A DNA stretch of 64,000 nucleotides. Origin: CAJINA01 sp964647585 (lineage in GTDB: Bacteria; Desulfobacterota; Desulfobacteria; Desulfobacterales; CAJINA01). Under the pieces are notes generated by a model. The model was not told where the DNA came from and searched no databases. It saw only the letters and a program-made list of their open reading frames with translations. Each line of letters starts with the position of its first letter. Positions within the stretch are counted from its first letter, which is position 1. The stretch is taken from positions 1-64,000 of the forward strand of contig CAZYGG010000006.1 of assembly GCA_964647585.1 (NCBI GenBank). The letters are read 5' to 3'. This document shows, one piece after another, positions 51,932-60,851 of the stretch. Made by a program: the position numbers and the translations under genes.

Positions 51932-53011
51932 ATGAAAAAGAAAACACTGGTTAGAGCTATCGCGGTTGTTGTGGCTGTCATCTTTGTATTGTCGGTCACA
52001 CCGGCCATGGCAAAGGAAAAGAGAGTTCTCCTGAAAGTTCCGATCTGTTTTTCCACTTCCCTGCCGGGGCTCGGTTCCACCATTAAGTGGATCGAGGACA
52101 GAATTGCAATTGTGAGCAATGGTTCTGTAAAAATGAAAGTATACGAACCAGGCAAACTGGTCGCGCCTTTCGAAATTCTAGATGCGGTTAACAAGGGCAA
52201 AATCAACGCGGGCTATTCCATATCCGGATACTGGGAGGGGAAAATCCCCGGGGCCTCGATTTTTTCAACAGTTCCCTTTGGACCGGAAACCGGTGAATTT
52301 CTGGCCTGGATGTATTATGGCAACGGCAGAAAGCTGTACCAAAAGATGTATGACGATGCCGGGTACGATGTACACGTCATTCCCTGTGGCATTATTGCCC
52401 CTGAAACTTCAGGCTGGTTCTCCAAACCCATCAACTCGGTTGACGATCTCAAGGGGTTGAAAATGCGATTCTACGGCCTCGGCGGTAAAGCCATGCAGAA
52501 ACTGGGCGTGTCGGTCAGTCTCATTCCCGGAGGGGAAATTTTTCCGGCCCTCGAAAAGAAGGCCATCGATGCGACCGAATTTTCCATGCCGGCCATTGAC
52601 TCCCGCCTCGGGTTTTACAAAATCGTAAAAGACAACTACTTCCCCGGCTGGCATCAGCAGGCGACCCTGTTTGAACTGCTGATCAACAAAAAGGCCTGGA
52701 ATAAGATGAGCAAGAGCCAGCAGATGATTATCGAAATGATGGCCAAGGCCGCCACGGCGGACTCATTTGCCTACACCGAAGCCATTCAGGCGGCAGTTTT
52801 GAAAGAGAACGTCGACAACCGCGGCGTGACCCTCCATTACTGGTCGGATGATATGCTGAAGGCATTCAAAACCGCATGGGAAGAGGTTGCCGTAGAACTT
52901 TCGGCTTCTTCACCGATGTTTAAAGAGGCTTATACGGATTTGTCTGAATTCCGCAGCACTTATGACCTCTGGGAATCCCACGCATTCCTCCCGCGGGCCA
53001 GAGGCAATTAG
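51932..53011 (+). CDS. TRAP transporter substrate-binding protein (DctP family)
   Basis: A 359-residue exported protein: signal IAVVVAVIFVLSVTPAMA (about 9-27), then a DctP fold (VAPFEILDAVNKGKINAGYSISGYWEGK near 75-102; DDLKGLKMRFYGLGGKAMQKLG near 171-192 containing the substrate carboxylate-binding Arg). The start at 51932 follows AAGGAGG. It binds a carboxylate in the periplasm and delivers it to DctQM encoded next. Confidence 0.92.
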   Translation: MKKKTLVRAIAVVVAVIFVLSVTPAMAKEKRVLLKVPICFSTSLPGLGSTIKWIEDRIAIVSNGSVKMKVYEPGKLVAPFEILDAVNKGKINAGYSISGYWEGKIPGASIFSTVPFGPETGEFLAWMYYGNGRKLYQKMYDDAGYDVHVIPCGIIAPETSGWFSKPINSVDDLKGLKMRFYGLGGKAMQKLGVSVSLIPGGEIFPALEKKAIDATEFSMPAIDSRLGFYKIVKDNYFPGWHQQATLFELLINKKAWNKMSKSQQMIIEMMAKAATADSFAYTEAIQAAVLKENVDNRGVTLHYWSDDMLKAFKTAWEEVAVELSASSPMFKEAYTDLSEFRSTYDLWESHAFLPRARGN

Positions 53012-53021
53012 AAACAATAAA

Positions 53022-53062
53022 AAAACCGGTGAAACGGCGTATAAACGCCGTTCCACCGGTTT
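53022..53062 (+). terminator. Hairpin between dctP and dctQ genes
   Basis: AAACCGGTG-AACGGCG and CGCCGTT-CCACCGGTTT pair around a short loop. In TRAP operons such a structure lets the binding protein be made in excess over the membrane subunits, by partial termination or mRNA protection. Confidence 0.65.
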
Positions 53063-53077
53063 AAGGGAGCGCTCTTC

Positions 53078-53596
53078 ATGGAAGCAACAAAACAGGTACC
53101 CAACCGGCTGTGCGACGCCCTGGATGCAGTTATCCGGAGGATCGGCCATATAGCCATGTGGTCCAATGTTATACTGATTTTTATCATCATCCTGCAAGTG
53201 ATTCTGCGGTACGGTTTCGGAAAGGGGCTTGTGGTTCTCGAAGAACTCCAGTGGCACCTGTATGCCATTGGCATCATGTTCGGCGCCTCATACGCCCAGA
53301 TGCGCGATTCGCATATCCGTGTGGATATAGTTCACTCGCTCCTTTCTGATAAAGCGAAATTGCGCTGGGACGTGTTTGGCACCGTGTTTTTGCTGCTGCC
53401 GTTTGTTTTCATTATTTTCCACCAGAGCCTGGATTTCGTCTACGACTCATGGCGGGTCAACGAACACTCTGACGCCCCCCTGGGACTCCCCTGGCGCTGG
53501 GCCATCAAAGGCGTCATCCCCGCCTCATTCGCCTTGCTGGGGGTTGCAACGGCTTCCCGAGTACTACGCATCATCATCCAGTTGAGGAGGTTATAG
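53078..53596 (+). CDS. TRAP transporter small permease (DctQ family)
   Basis: A 172-residue protein with four membrane helices (near 25-45, 58-78, 98-117, 143-163) and the family motif EELQWHLYAIGIMFGASYAQMRDSHIRVD. It forms the membrane complex with DctM. It ends three bases before the DctM start. Confidence 0.9.
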   Translation: MEATKQVPNRLCDALDAVIRRIGHIAMWSNVILIFIIILQVILRYGFGKGLVVLEELQWHLYAIGIMFGASYAQMRDSHIRVDIVHSLLSDKAKLRWDVFGTVFLLLPFVFIIFHQSLDFVYDSWRVNEHSDAPLGLPWRWAIKGVIPASFALLGVATASRVLRIIIQLRRL

Positions 53597-53599
53597 TCG

Positions 53600-54985
53600 G
53601 TGGAACTTAATGATTATCTCGTAATTGGAATGTTTCTGTCTTTTATCGGTCTGCTTTTTACCGGCTTCCCGATTGCCTGGGTTCTGGGGGGCGTCGCCTG
53701 TCTCTTTACTCTGGTGGGCTACTGCGCCGACCTCTGGTTTGATGCTACCACCGGGCTGGATTACCTGACTCTGGGAATGTCCGTAAACCGCATCTACAAA
53801 TTCATGGACAACTGGGTCCTGGTGGCGCTACCCATGTTTATTTTCATGGGACTCATGCTGGACCGCTCCGGCATAGCCGAGGGGTTAATGCGTTCTATGC
53901 AAAACCTGTTCGGTAAAGTACGCGGCGGACTGGCCGTTACGGTCACCGTTATCGGCATTATACTGGCCGCCTCAACCGGGATCATCGGGGCGTCAGTGGT
54001 CCTTTTAGGATTGCTTTCCATGCCGGCCATGCTGAAACAGGGCTATGCCAAAACACTGGCTCTGGGAACCATCGCCAGTTCGGGGACGCTCGGCATCCTC
54101 ATTCCGCCCAGCATCATGCTGGTTATCATGGCCGATCAACTGGGACTCTCGGTAGGGGACCTTTTCATGGGCGCCGTCTTGCCGGGGGTCATCCTGGGCG
54201 GCCTGTATATCACTTACATCCTGGTATACTGCCTGGTTAGACCGGGCGCGGCACCGCTCGACCCGGATCGCGAGCCCATTGCCATGCGGATGCTCTGGGA
54301 TGTGTTCAAACACATTCTTCCGCCCGCCCTCTTGATCATTGCGGTCCTGGGCTCCATTTTTGCCGGCATCACGACTCCGACCGAGGCCAGCGGCGTAGGG
54401 GCCCTGGGGGCAACCCTCCTGGCGGCCTTCAACAAACGGCTGAACTGGAAGGTTATCGTTGAAGTCACCAAATCCTGCTTTGATACAACCGCTTACATCT
54501 TCGCCATTTTCCTGGGGGCAACCTGCTTTGCCCTGGTGCTCCGCAGCCTGGGAGGAGACGAATTCATCGAGCGTATATTGACGGGGATCCCTCTGGGAAA
54601 ATACGGCATCATGGCGGTTATCCTCGGGAGCATCTTCCTGCTCGGTTTCTTCCTGGACTGGATTGAAATCACCCTGATTGTATTGCCCCTGATCGCACCG
54701 GTCGTGTCCAATCTGGGCTTCGAGATTAATGGGTACGGCGTTATCGACAATCCCGAGCTTATCTGGTTCGTGGTCCTTATCGCCGTCAGCCTGCAAACAT
54801 CGTTTTTGACACCACCGGTTGGTTTCGCGCTGTTCTACCTCAAGGGCATCTGCCCGCCCGAGGTCGAGTTGGTTGACATTTACAAAGGCGTCATTCCGTT
54901 TATTATTTTACAACTCATCGGCCTTCTGATCGTCGCCATCTGGCCACAGCTGGTCATCTGGCTACCTGCGGTTGCCTATGGATAA
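53600..54985 (+). CDS. TRAP transporter large permease (DctM family)
   Basis: A 461-residue polytopic protein with about twelve helices, with FTGFPIAWVLGG near 21-32, LVALPMFIFMGLMLDRSGI near 73-91, ASSGTLGILIPPSIMLVIMAD near 154-174 and AGITTPTEASGVGALGA near 254-270, all hallmarks of DctM. It couples Na+ or H+ flow to carboxylate import. GTG start behind GAGGAGG. Confidence 0.95.
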   Translation: MELNDYLVIGMFLSFIGLLFTGFPIAWVLGGVACLFTLVGYCADLWFDATTGLDYLTLGMSVNRIYKFMDNWVLVALPMFIFMGLMLDRSGIAEGLMRSMQNLFGKVRGGLAVTVTVIGIILAASTGIIGASVVLLGLLSMPAMLKQGYAKTLALGTIASSGTLGILIPPSIMLVIMADQLGLSVGDLFMGAVLPGVILGGLYITYILVYCLVRPGAAPLDPDREPIAMRMLWDVFKHILPPALLIIAVLGSIFAGITTPTEASGVGALGATLLAAFNKRLNWKVIVEVTKSCFDTTAYIFAIFLGATCFALVLRSLGGDEFIERILTGIPLGKYGIMAVILGSIFLLGFFLDWIEITLIVLPLIAPVVSNLGFEINGYGVIDNPELIWFVVLIAVSLQTSFLTPPVGFALFYLKGICPPEVELVDIYKGVIPFIILQLIGLLIVAIWPQLVIWLPAVAYG

Positions 54986-55070
54986 ATCCGGGCCACTCCG
55001 GAAACGGTAATGGCCTCATAGCGCCCAGGCCCAGAGCCACCACACGTGAGTCAGGGAAGGGAGATTCGCC

Positions 55071-56312
55071 ATGAAGCGTAATAATCGAGGGATGTGGTTC
55101 ATCGTCCCCCTGTTTATTTTCCTGACCGGGTTATTAACCTTTGAAAGCGCGTTTGCAGCCAGGCCCTTCCATCTGGGGGTCGCTCTCGGATTGACCGGCA
55201 CGGGTGCGCCCTATTCCCGGGAAGCCGTTGAGGGTATTGAAATAGCTGTCAATGAAATCAATGCCCGGGGCGGACTGCTTGGAAAGCATTCTATCCGGCT
55301 TTTCATCAGAGATACCCGTACACAACCGGCCAGGGCCAGAAGCGTTGTGACTGCCCTGATTGATACAGACCGGGTAAAATGTGTTATCGGAACATATTCC
55401 AGTGCTACCGCTTTGGCCATCAAACCGGTGTGCCGAGAAAAAAAGGTGCTGCACATTGCCACCATCAGCAACTCGGAAAACATCACCAAGCTTGATCCCA
55501 GTCCCTACACTTACTCGGTAGTGCCCAACACCTACATGATGGCCAAGGCAGTTGCCGCCGGCGTCTCAAAACTGGCCCTGAAAAGCGGCTGGTCCCGGTA
55601 TGCGACCATTGCCTCGGATTATGCCTGGGGACGGTCCAGCCAGGAAATCCAGGTCGACCTGCTCCGGAAGGTTTCCCCGAACTTAAAATTGGTCGCCACT
55701 TACTGGCCGCAGCTCGGCCAGACCCGGTTCAACTCTTTTATTGTAAATATTTTGGCGGAAAAACCGGATTTTCTCCTGGGGTCCATTGCCGGTGCGGACA
55801 ACGCTTTCTGGATGAGAGACTGCCGCGACTACCGTTTCTTTAAAAAGGTGGTCTACCCCGGAAGCCTGCTCAGCGTCACAGAACTCATTAAGGGCGCGCG
55901 CAGCATTCGCCGCGGTCTTTACGGACGGTGCCGGGCTCCCTTTTTCGCACACCCCGCAGAGCCTATGATGAACGGGCTGGTAGAAGGCTTCAGGCAAAAA
56001 TTTGACCGCTATCCCAGCGACTGGGCCGTCATGGCCTATGACGGTGTGCAGGTCTTGCGGCAGGGCGTTGAAAAAGCCGGCAGCATCGAGGTTGAACCGA
56101 TCCGGAAGGCCATGCAGGGGCTGGCTGTCGAAACCTGCCGCGGAAAACTTTATTTCCGCAAGATTGACAACCAGCTGAGCTGTTCCAGCTACTTCGGCAG
56201 GGTTGCCGATGATCCCGGATACCCTTTCCCGGTCTATCATGACCTGCTGGAGCTGAAAGCACCGGACAACTGGCGGCCCGCGGCGGAGATCAGTGCAGCC
56301 AGGAAAAAATGA
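55071..56312 (+). CDS. ABC transporter substrate-binding protein (branched-chain amino-acid type)
   Basis: A 413-residue exported protein: signal about 1-29 (VPLFIFLTGLLTFESAFA), then a periplasmic binding fold of the LivJ class (LGVALGLTGTGAPYSREAVEGIEIAV near 35-60, INARGGLLGKHSIRLFIRDT near 63-82). No ABC permeases or ATPase lie nearby, so it may serve a transporter elsewhere or work as a ligand sensor for the TRAP operon. It follows DctM after 85 bp on the same strand. Confidence 0.88.
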   Translation: MKRNNRGMWFIVPLFIFLTGLLTFESAFAARPFHLGVALGLTGTGAPYSREAVEGIEIAVNEINARGGLLGKHSIRLFIRDTRTQPARARSVVTALIDTDRVKCVIGTYSSATALAIKPVCREKKVLHIATISNSENITKLDPSPYTYSVVPNTYMMAKAVAAGVSKLALKSGWSRYATIASDYAWGRSSQEIQVDLLRKVSPNLKLVATYWPQLGQTRFNSFIVNILAEKPDFLLGSIAGADNAFWMRDCRDYRFFKKVVYPGSLLSVTELIKGARSIRRGLYGRCRAPFFAHPAEPMMNGLVEGFRQKFDRYPSDWAVMAYDGVQVLRQGVEKAGSIEVEPIRKAMQGLAVETCRGKLYFRKIDNQLSCSSYFGRVADDPGYPFPVYHDLLELKAPDNWRPAAEISAARKK

Positions 56313-56410
56313 CCGGCGGCCAATCCGCTTTTATCCTGAAAGAACGGCTACAAACTCACTGGAGGCATGACCCGTCACTCCCATAAATACAGCAAAATAG
56401 GCAACCGGCC

Positions 56411-58579
56411 CTATTTCTTCTTTTTTTTCTGCCCGGCCAGCAACTCGGCAAGGTGCTTAACTGCGACGTTGCTGCCCCGCTTGTCCAGGCCGCCTTTTAG
56501 CTGCATGACGCAGCCCGGACAATCCGTCACCAGTATGTCGGCACCGGATTCCTGCACCATATCCAGCTTTTTTCCAAGAATCTCGGCCGAGATTTCCGGA
56601 AAGTCGACCGAGTATGATCCGCCGAAGCCACAGCAAACTTCTTCATCCCGGGACGGGACATAGTGCCCCCCGGAAGCCTCGATGAGCTTGCGCGGCTCCG
56701 CTACTACTTTGAGTCCCCGGCAGAGATGGCAAGGGGCATGGTAGGTGACCTTCTGGTCGGATTGTTCGAAGTCCTGTGGCTGGGGGTTGAGAACATTTTG
56801 CATGAAAGAGGAGAAATCGATAAGTTTGTCGGCAAACCCGGCCGCCCGGCGCCCGGCATCCGTATCGGCGTCCAGGATCTTCCCGTAGTTATGCTTGATG
56901 TGTGAAGCACAGGAAGCACAGAGGGTGATGATGTAATCATAATCTTCGCCACCAAACGCCACGGCGTTCTGGAGAGCCAGTTCTGCGGCGGTTTCTTCCT
57001 CGGCTGCCATAAGCGCCGGCAGGCCGCAGCAGGTTTGCTCCATGGGAAACTCCAGGCTGACCCCATGGTCATCCAGCAGGTCTACCAGGGCCTCGCCCTG
57101 TTCGGGGTAGATAAAATCCACCGCGCAACCCCCGAAGAAGCCGACATTCAAGGTGGGATTCGCAACTGGCTTTTTTATGGCCTGCCAGCGATCGCGCAGG
57201 GGCACCCTTGCGATGACCGGCAAACTGCGGAAGCCGTGGGCCTTTTCGAAAAAATTCGGTAGATGGCGAATCATTGGGGCGCCCTTGGCAAACGGCTTCT
57301 GGGCCAGGGAGGCTTTCCTGAGAATGAAATGAAACAGCTTGCGGTTCTTCATTATTCGGGCGAGGAAGTAATTTTTGACCGGTTTTTTTCCCTCGGCATC
57401 CAGCACTGCACGATGTGTTTTCTTGACCAGGTGCGGCAGATCAATGGCCACCGGACAGACCTCCTTGCAGGCCTGGCAGTTGATGCAGTTGCGGACGATG
57501 GCCCGATCATTTTCAGCACCGTGGTAAAAGAGGGTCAGAATCAGGCCGATGGCCCCTATATAGACATGGCCATACTTGTGGCCGCCCACTTTACTGTAAA
57601 TGGGGCAGACATTGGCACAGGCCCCACACCGGATACAGCGCAGGCTCGTAGAAAAAACCGGGTCCCCGGCCAGGTCCAATCGTCCGTTGTCCAAAAAGAT
57701 GATGTGCATCTCCTTGTTGCCTTCCGGCGCGGCGCTGCAGGCGTTGGATCCCTTTATCCAGGTGACGTAGGAGGTAATCGCCTGGCCGGTGGCATTGCGG
57801 GGCAGCACCTTGAGAATCCGGAGCGCCGACTCCAGATCCGGCACGAGTTTGTCGTAACCCACCAGGGCCACGTGAACTCTGGGCAGGGTCGTCACCAGGC
57901 GCATGTTGCCCTCATTGGTAACCAGCCCGAGTGTCCCGGATTCAGCAACGGCAAAGTTGGCACCGCTGATGCCCATGTCCGCTTCCAGAAAAGCGGGACG
58001 CAACTGCTCCCGGGCGACCTTGACCAGTTTGTCGATATTCTCTGAATCCATTTCCCGGCGGGTAACTTCCTTAAAAAGATCCCCCACCTGGTAGCGCGAC
58101 AGGTGGATCGCCGGCATGACCATGTGCGACGGTCCCTCCTGCCTGAGTTGAATGATCCATTCTCCCAGATCGGTTTCGGTAACGATCAGGCCTTTTTTCT
58201 CCAAATGCGCATTCAGGAAGGTTTCCTCAGCGGTCATGGATTTTGATTTCACTATTTTCCGGGAGCCGCTCTCTTTGGCTATCTGCGCAATTAACGCATT
58301 GGCCGCCTGCGCATCCGCGGCCCGGTGTACTGTGGCGCCGGCCTTCTCCGCGTTGGTTTTGAACTGGGCAAACAGGGTTTCCAGCAGGGGTAGTGCGGCA
58401 TCTTTTCCTGCGGCAATCGCATCCCGGATCCCCTCAAAATCAATTCCGGCATACACATTGGGCCGGTTCTCCCGGTAAACGGTGTTGAATTTGTCCAGGG
58501 CCGAGCGGAGAAAATTATCCGCCAGCGCTTCCTTTAACTGCTTTTTATAGGATTTGATATCCTGTGCGGTCTTGATCAT
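56411..58579 (-). CDS. LutB-LutA-type fusion: LUD domain, 4Fe-4S ferredoxin and CCG domain
   Basis: A 722-residue iron-sulfur protein. A LUD domain occupies about 40-290 (KSKSMTAEETFLN, GISGANFAVAESGTLGLVTNEGN); two 4Fe-4S motifs follow, CIRCGACANVCP near 314-325 and CINCQACKEVCP near 366-377; the C-terminal half contains CCG cysteines (TCCGLPALMAAEEE near 517-530; VTYHAPCHLCRGLK, then EVCCGFGGSYSVDF near 653-666). It thus combines LutB and LutA of the L-lactate oxidation complex. Its start overlaps the LutC gene by four bases. Likely role: lactate to pyruvate, electrons to the quinone or DsrC pools. Confidence 0.92.
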   Translation of the reverse strand: MIKTAQDIKSYKKQLKEALADNFLRSALDKFNTVYRENRPNVYAGIDFEGIRDAIAAGKDAALPLLETLFAQFKTNAEKAGATVHRAADAQAANALIAQIAKESGSRKIVKSKSMTAEETFLNAHLEKKGLIVTETDLGEWIIQLRQEGPSHMVMPAIHLSRYQVGDLFKEVTRREMDSENIDKLVKVAREQLRPAFLEADMGISGANFAVAESGTLGLVTNEGNMRLVTTLPRVHVALVGYDKLVPDLESALRILKVLPRNATGQAITSYVTWIKGSNACSAAPEGNKEMHIIFLDNGRLDLAGDPVFSTSLRCIRCGACANVCPIYSKVGGHKYGHVYIGAIGLILTLFYHGAENDRAIVRNCINCQACKEVCPVAIDLPHLVKKTHRAVLDAEGKKPVKNYFLARIMKNRKLFHFILRKASLAQKPFAKGAPMIRHLPNFFEKAHGFRSLPVIARVPLRDRWQAIKKPVANPTLNVGFFGGCAVDFIYPEQGEALVDLLDDHGVSLEFPMEQTCCGLPALMAAEEETAAELALQNAVAFGGEDYDYIITLCASCASHIKHNYGKILDADTDAGRRAAGFADKLIDFSSFMQNVLNPQPQDFEQSDQKVTYHAPCHLCRGLKVVAEPRKLIEASGGHYVPSRDEEVCCGFGGSYSVDFPEISAEILGKKLDMVQESGADILVTDCPGCVMQLKGGLDKRGSNVAVKHLAELLAGQKKKKK

Positions 58580-59136
58580 GCTTCAGCCCCCTTCTGGATT
58601 AGGATGTGCAGTTCCTGCGGCCCGTGGACTCCGATGGCAAGTACCCTTTCAATATCTGCTGTGCGGCTGGCGCCGGTGATAAACGCCGTGTAAGACGGCG
58701 ATGCTTCCAGTAGAATCTCGTTCAGGTGAGGTGCAATAGACTCAGCGTCGGGAACGATGCGCGACTGTGCCAGAACGGCCACATGGACTTCAGCCAGCAT
58801 GGTGGCCAGGCGGATATCTTCCGAATCGGATTTGAGGACCAGCGTTCCGGTTTCCGCAATCCCCCATTCGGCACAGGTCAAGGCGGCGTGGATCCGGGTG
58901 GGATGATCTGCCAGAGGGCTTTCCAGAAGGGTGACCCCGGCCTGCTTGCAGCCTGATGCCAGAAGAGCCCGCCGGCCGTTGTCCACTGCGGGCGCGGCCA
59001 CCGTTTTATAGTTCTGGTTCCGGGCCAGATCGATTGCATAGGCAACCGCCTCATCGAAGGACGTGATGTCAGACACGATTGCCTGGACTGCGCTCGCCTT
59101 TTCCGTCATAAGCTGTTTTATCGTCTCCTGATCCAT
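58576..59136 (-). CDS. LutC/YkgG-family LUD protein
   Basis: A 186-residue LUD-domain protein (AEWGIAETGTLVLKSDSEDIRLATMLAEVHVAVL near 90-123; ITGASRTADIERVLAIGVHGPQELHI near 150-175). It is the third part of the Lut lactate utilisation complex, upstream of and coupled to the LutB-A fusion. The start at 59136 is set by GGAGG. Divergent from the GlcD gene. Confidence 0.9.
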   Translation of the reverse strand: MDQETIKQLMTEKASAVQAIVSDITSFDEAVAYAIDLARNQNYKTVAAPAVDNGRRALLASGCKQAGVTLLESPLADHPTRIHAALTCAEWGIAETGTLVLKSDSEDIRLATMLAEVHVAVLAQSRIVPDAESIAPHLNEILLEASPSYTAFITGASRTADIERVLAIGVHGPQELHILIQKGAEA

Positions 59137-59224
59137 GTTTCCTCCGTAGGGCACCGCGCATAGACTGCGGTGTTAAAGTAACGAATCCGGGGGCTCTCGA
59201 CAACGCTGGCATGTCGCTTGAAAT

Positions 59225-59235
59225 TGGTGATACCA
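59225..59235. promoter_or_regulatory. FadR/GntR-type operator near lutC
   Basis: TGGTGATACCA inside AATTGGTGATACCATT: the TGGT-N3-ACCA pattern bound by FadR-subfamily GntR regulators such as LldR/PdhR. It is about 90 bp upstream of lutC. The regulator is probably 62152-62865. Confidence 0.7.
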
Positions 59236-59380
59236 TTATTACAGTACGGCTGTAAACGGTGTCAAGGCTATATCAAGGAAAGCGCTTGTCAACCTTTTAA
59301 CCATCTGATAGATAAATAAAATATCTTTTTAAAGCATAAAATACTCGCCGACCGTCAGGGCTTGGAACCGGCGAATAAAT

Positions 59381-59391
59381 TGGTACTACCA
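59381..59391. promoter_or_regulatory. FadR/GntR-type operator near glcD
   Basis: TGGTACTACCA inside AATTGGTACTACCATT, sharing 14 of 16 bases with the site at 59225-59235. It lies about 45 bp upstream of the glcD-like start, where a repressor would block RNA polymerase. Confidence 0.72.
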
Positions 59392-59433
59392 TTGGATATA
59401 CAACCCTAAATATACTGCGCGCAGGGGAAAACA

Positions 59434-60813
59434 ATGTTCAGCAAGAAACTGCTAAAGGAATTTGAAAAATACATCGGTAAACAAAACGTGTTCCACGATC
59501 AGGCGGACCTCATTACCTACTCCTATGATGCCGCCGTGCTGGACCAGGTGCTGCCCGGATTGGCGGTTCGCCCCACCACCTCCGAGGCATTAAGCCACGC
59601 GGTCAGACTGTGCCATGAAAATGGGCTGCCGCTGACGGTTCGTGGAGCGGGCACCAACCTCAGCGGAGGAACAATTCCCATAAAAAATGGTGTGGTTGTT
59701 ATCACCAACGGTTTGGACAGAATCCTGGAAATCAATGACCGGGACCTTTACGCGGTGGTTCAACCGGGAGTGGTGACAGCTACCCTGGCGGCAGCCGTTG
59801 CCCAAAAGGGCCTGTTCTATCCCCCGGATCCTGGCAGCCAGGCCGTTTCGACCCTGGGGGGCAATGTTGCTGAAAACGCCGGCGGACTGCGCGGCCTGAA
59901 GTATGGTGTTACGCGTGACTATGTAATGGGCATCAAATTTTTTGACGTCCACGGTGAACCCGTCATCAGTGGCTCCCGGACCGTAAAATGTGCCACGGGC
60001 TACAACCTGACCGGCCTGATGGTCGGTTCGGAGGGGACCCTGGGGGTTTTCGACGAGATTATCCTTAAATTGATTCCCCCGCCGGCGCATCAGAAGGCCA
60101 TGGTGGCGGTCTTTGATGAAATGCAGAGCGCTTCGGAAACCGTGGCCGAGATTATTGCCGCCCGTATCGTCCCCGCCACCCTTGAGTTCATGGACAACTT
60201 CACCATAAGGGCTGTCGAAGATTTCAGCCGGGCTGGCCTCCCCATCGATGCCCGGGCGCTTTTATTGATAGAAGTCGATGGACATCCGGCCCAGGTGGAA
60301 GAAGATGCCGGGAAGATAGAAGCCATCTGTCGCCAAAAAGGCGCGAGCTCAATTCAGGTGGCCAAAACCGCAGCCGAGCGCGATAAAGTCTGGGAAGCCC
60401 GGCGGACGGCACTTTCCGCGTTGGCGAAACTGAAACCGACCCTGGTTTTAGAAGATGCAACGGTTCCCCGCAGTAAAATCCCGGAAATGGTTGGTGCCCT
60501 CGAGACTATTGCCGCGAATTACAACCTGACCATCGGCACCTTTGGCCATGCGGGCGATGGCAATCTGCATCCCACCATCTTGACCGACAAACGCGACCGG
60601 TATGAGTGGGAGCGGGTCGAGGCGGCCATCGAAGAAATATTTGACCGGGCCCTGGCTTTGGGCGGCACCTTGTCCGGTGAGCATGGAACCGGTATCGCCA
60701 AATCCAGGTTCCTTGCCAAAGAGACCAGCCAAGCCACAATTGCCTATTCAAAAAGGGTTAAATCAGCCCTTGATCCGAACAATATTCTCAACCCTGGAAA
60801 AGTTTTCGATTAG
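59434..60813 (+). CDS. FAD-binding oxidase (GlcD/D-lactate dehydrogenase family)
   Basis: A 459-residue flavoprotein of the VAO/GlcD group: the PP loop LTVRGAGTNLSGGTIPIK near 67-84 and FYPPDPGSQAVSTLGGNVAENAGG near 129-152 bind FAD; GTFGHAGDGNLHPT near 369-382 is the conserved C-terminal motif; it ends with NPGKVFD. It oxidises D-lactate or glycolate. It is followed by the Fe-S subunit gene 38 bp downstream. Confidence 0.93.
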   Translation: MFSKKLLKEFEKYIGKQNVFHDQADLITYSYDAAVLDQVLPGLAVRPTTSEALSHAVRLCHENGLPLTVRGAGTNLSGGTIPIKNGVVVITNGLDRILEINDRDLYAVVQPGVVTATLAAAVAQKGLFYPPDPGSQAVSTLGGNVAENAGGLRGLKYGVTRDYVMGIKFFDVHGEPVISGSRTVKCATGYNLTGLMVGSEGTLGVFDEIILKLIPPPAHQKAMVAVFDEMQSASETVAEIIAARIVPATLEFMDNFTIRAVEDFSRAGLPIDARALLLIEVDGHPAQVEEDAGKIEAICRQKGASSIQVAKTAAERDKVWEARRTALSALAKLKPTLVLEDATVPRSKIPEMVGALETIAANYNLTIGTFGHAGDGNLHPTILTDKRDRYEWERVEAAIEEIFDRALALGGTLSGEHGTGIAKSRFLAKETSQATIAYSKRVKSALDPNNILNPGKVFD

Positions 60814-60851
60814 CCGATATCCCTACCGGAAATACATCCTGGAGAAAATAG

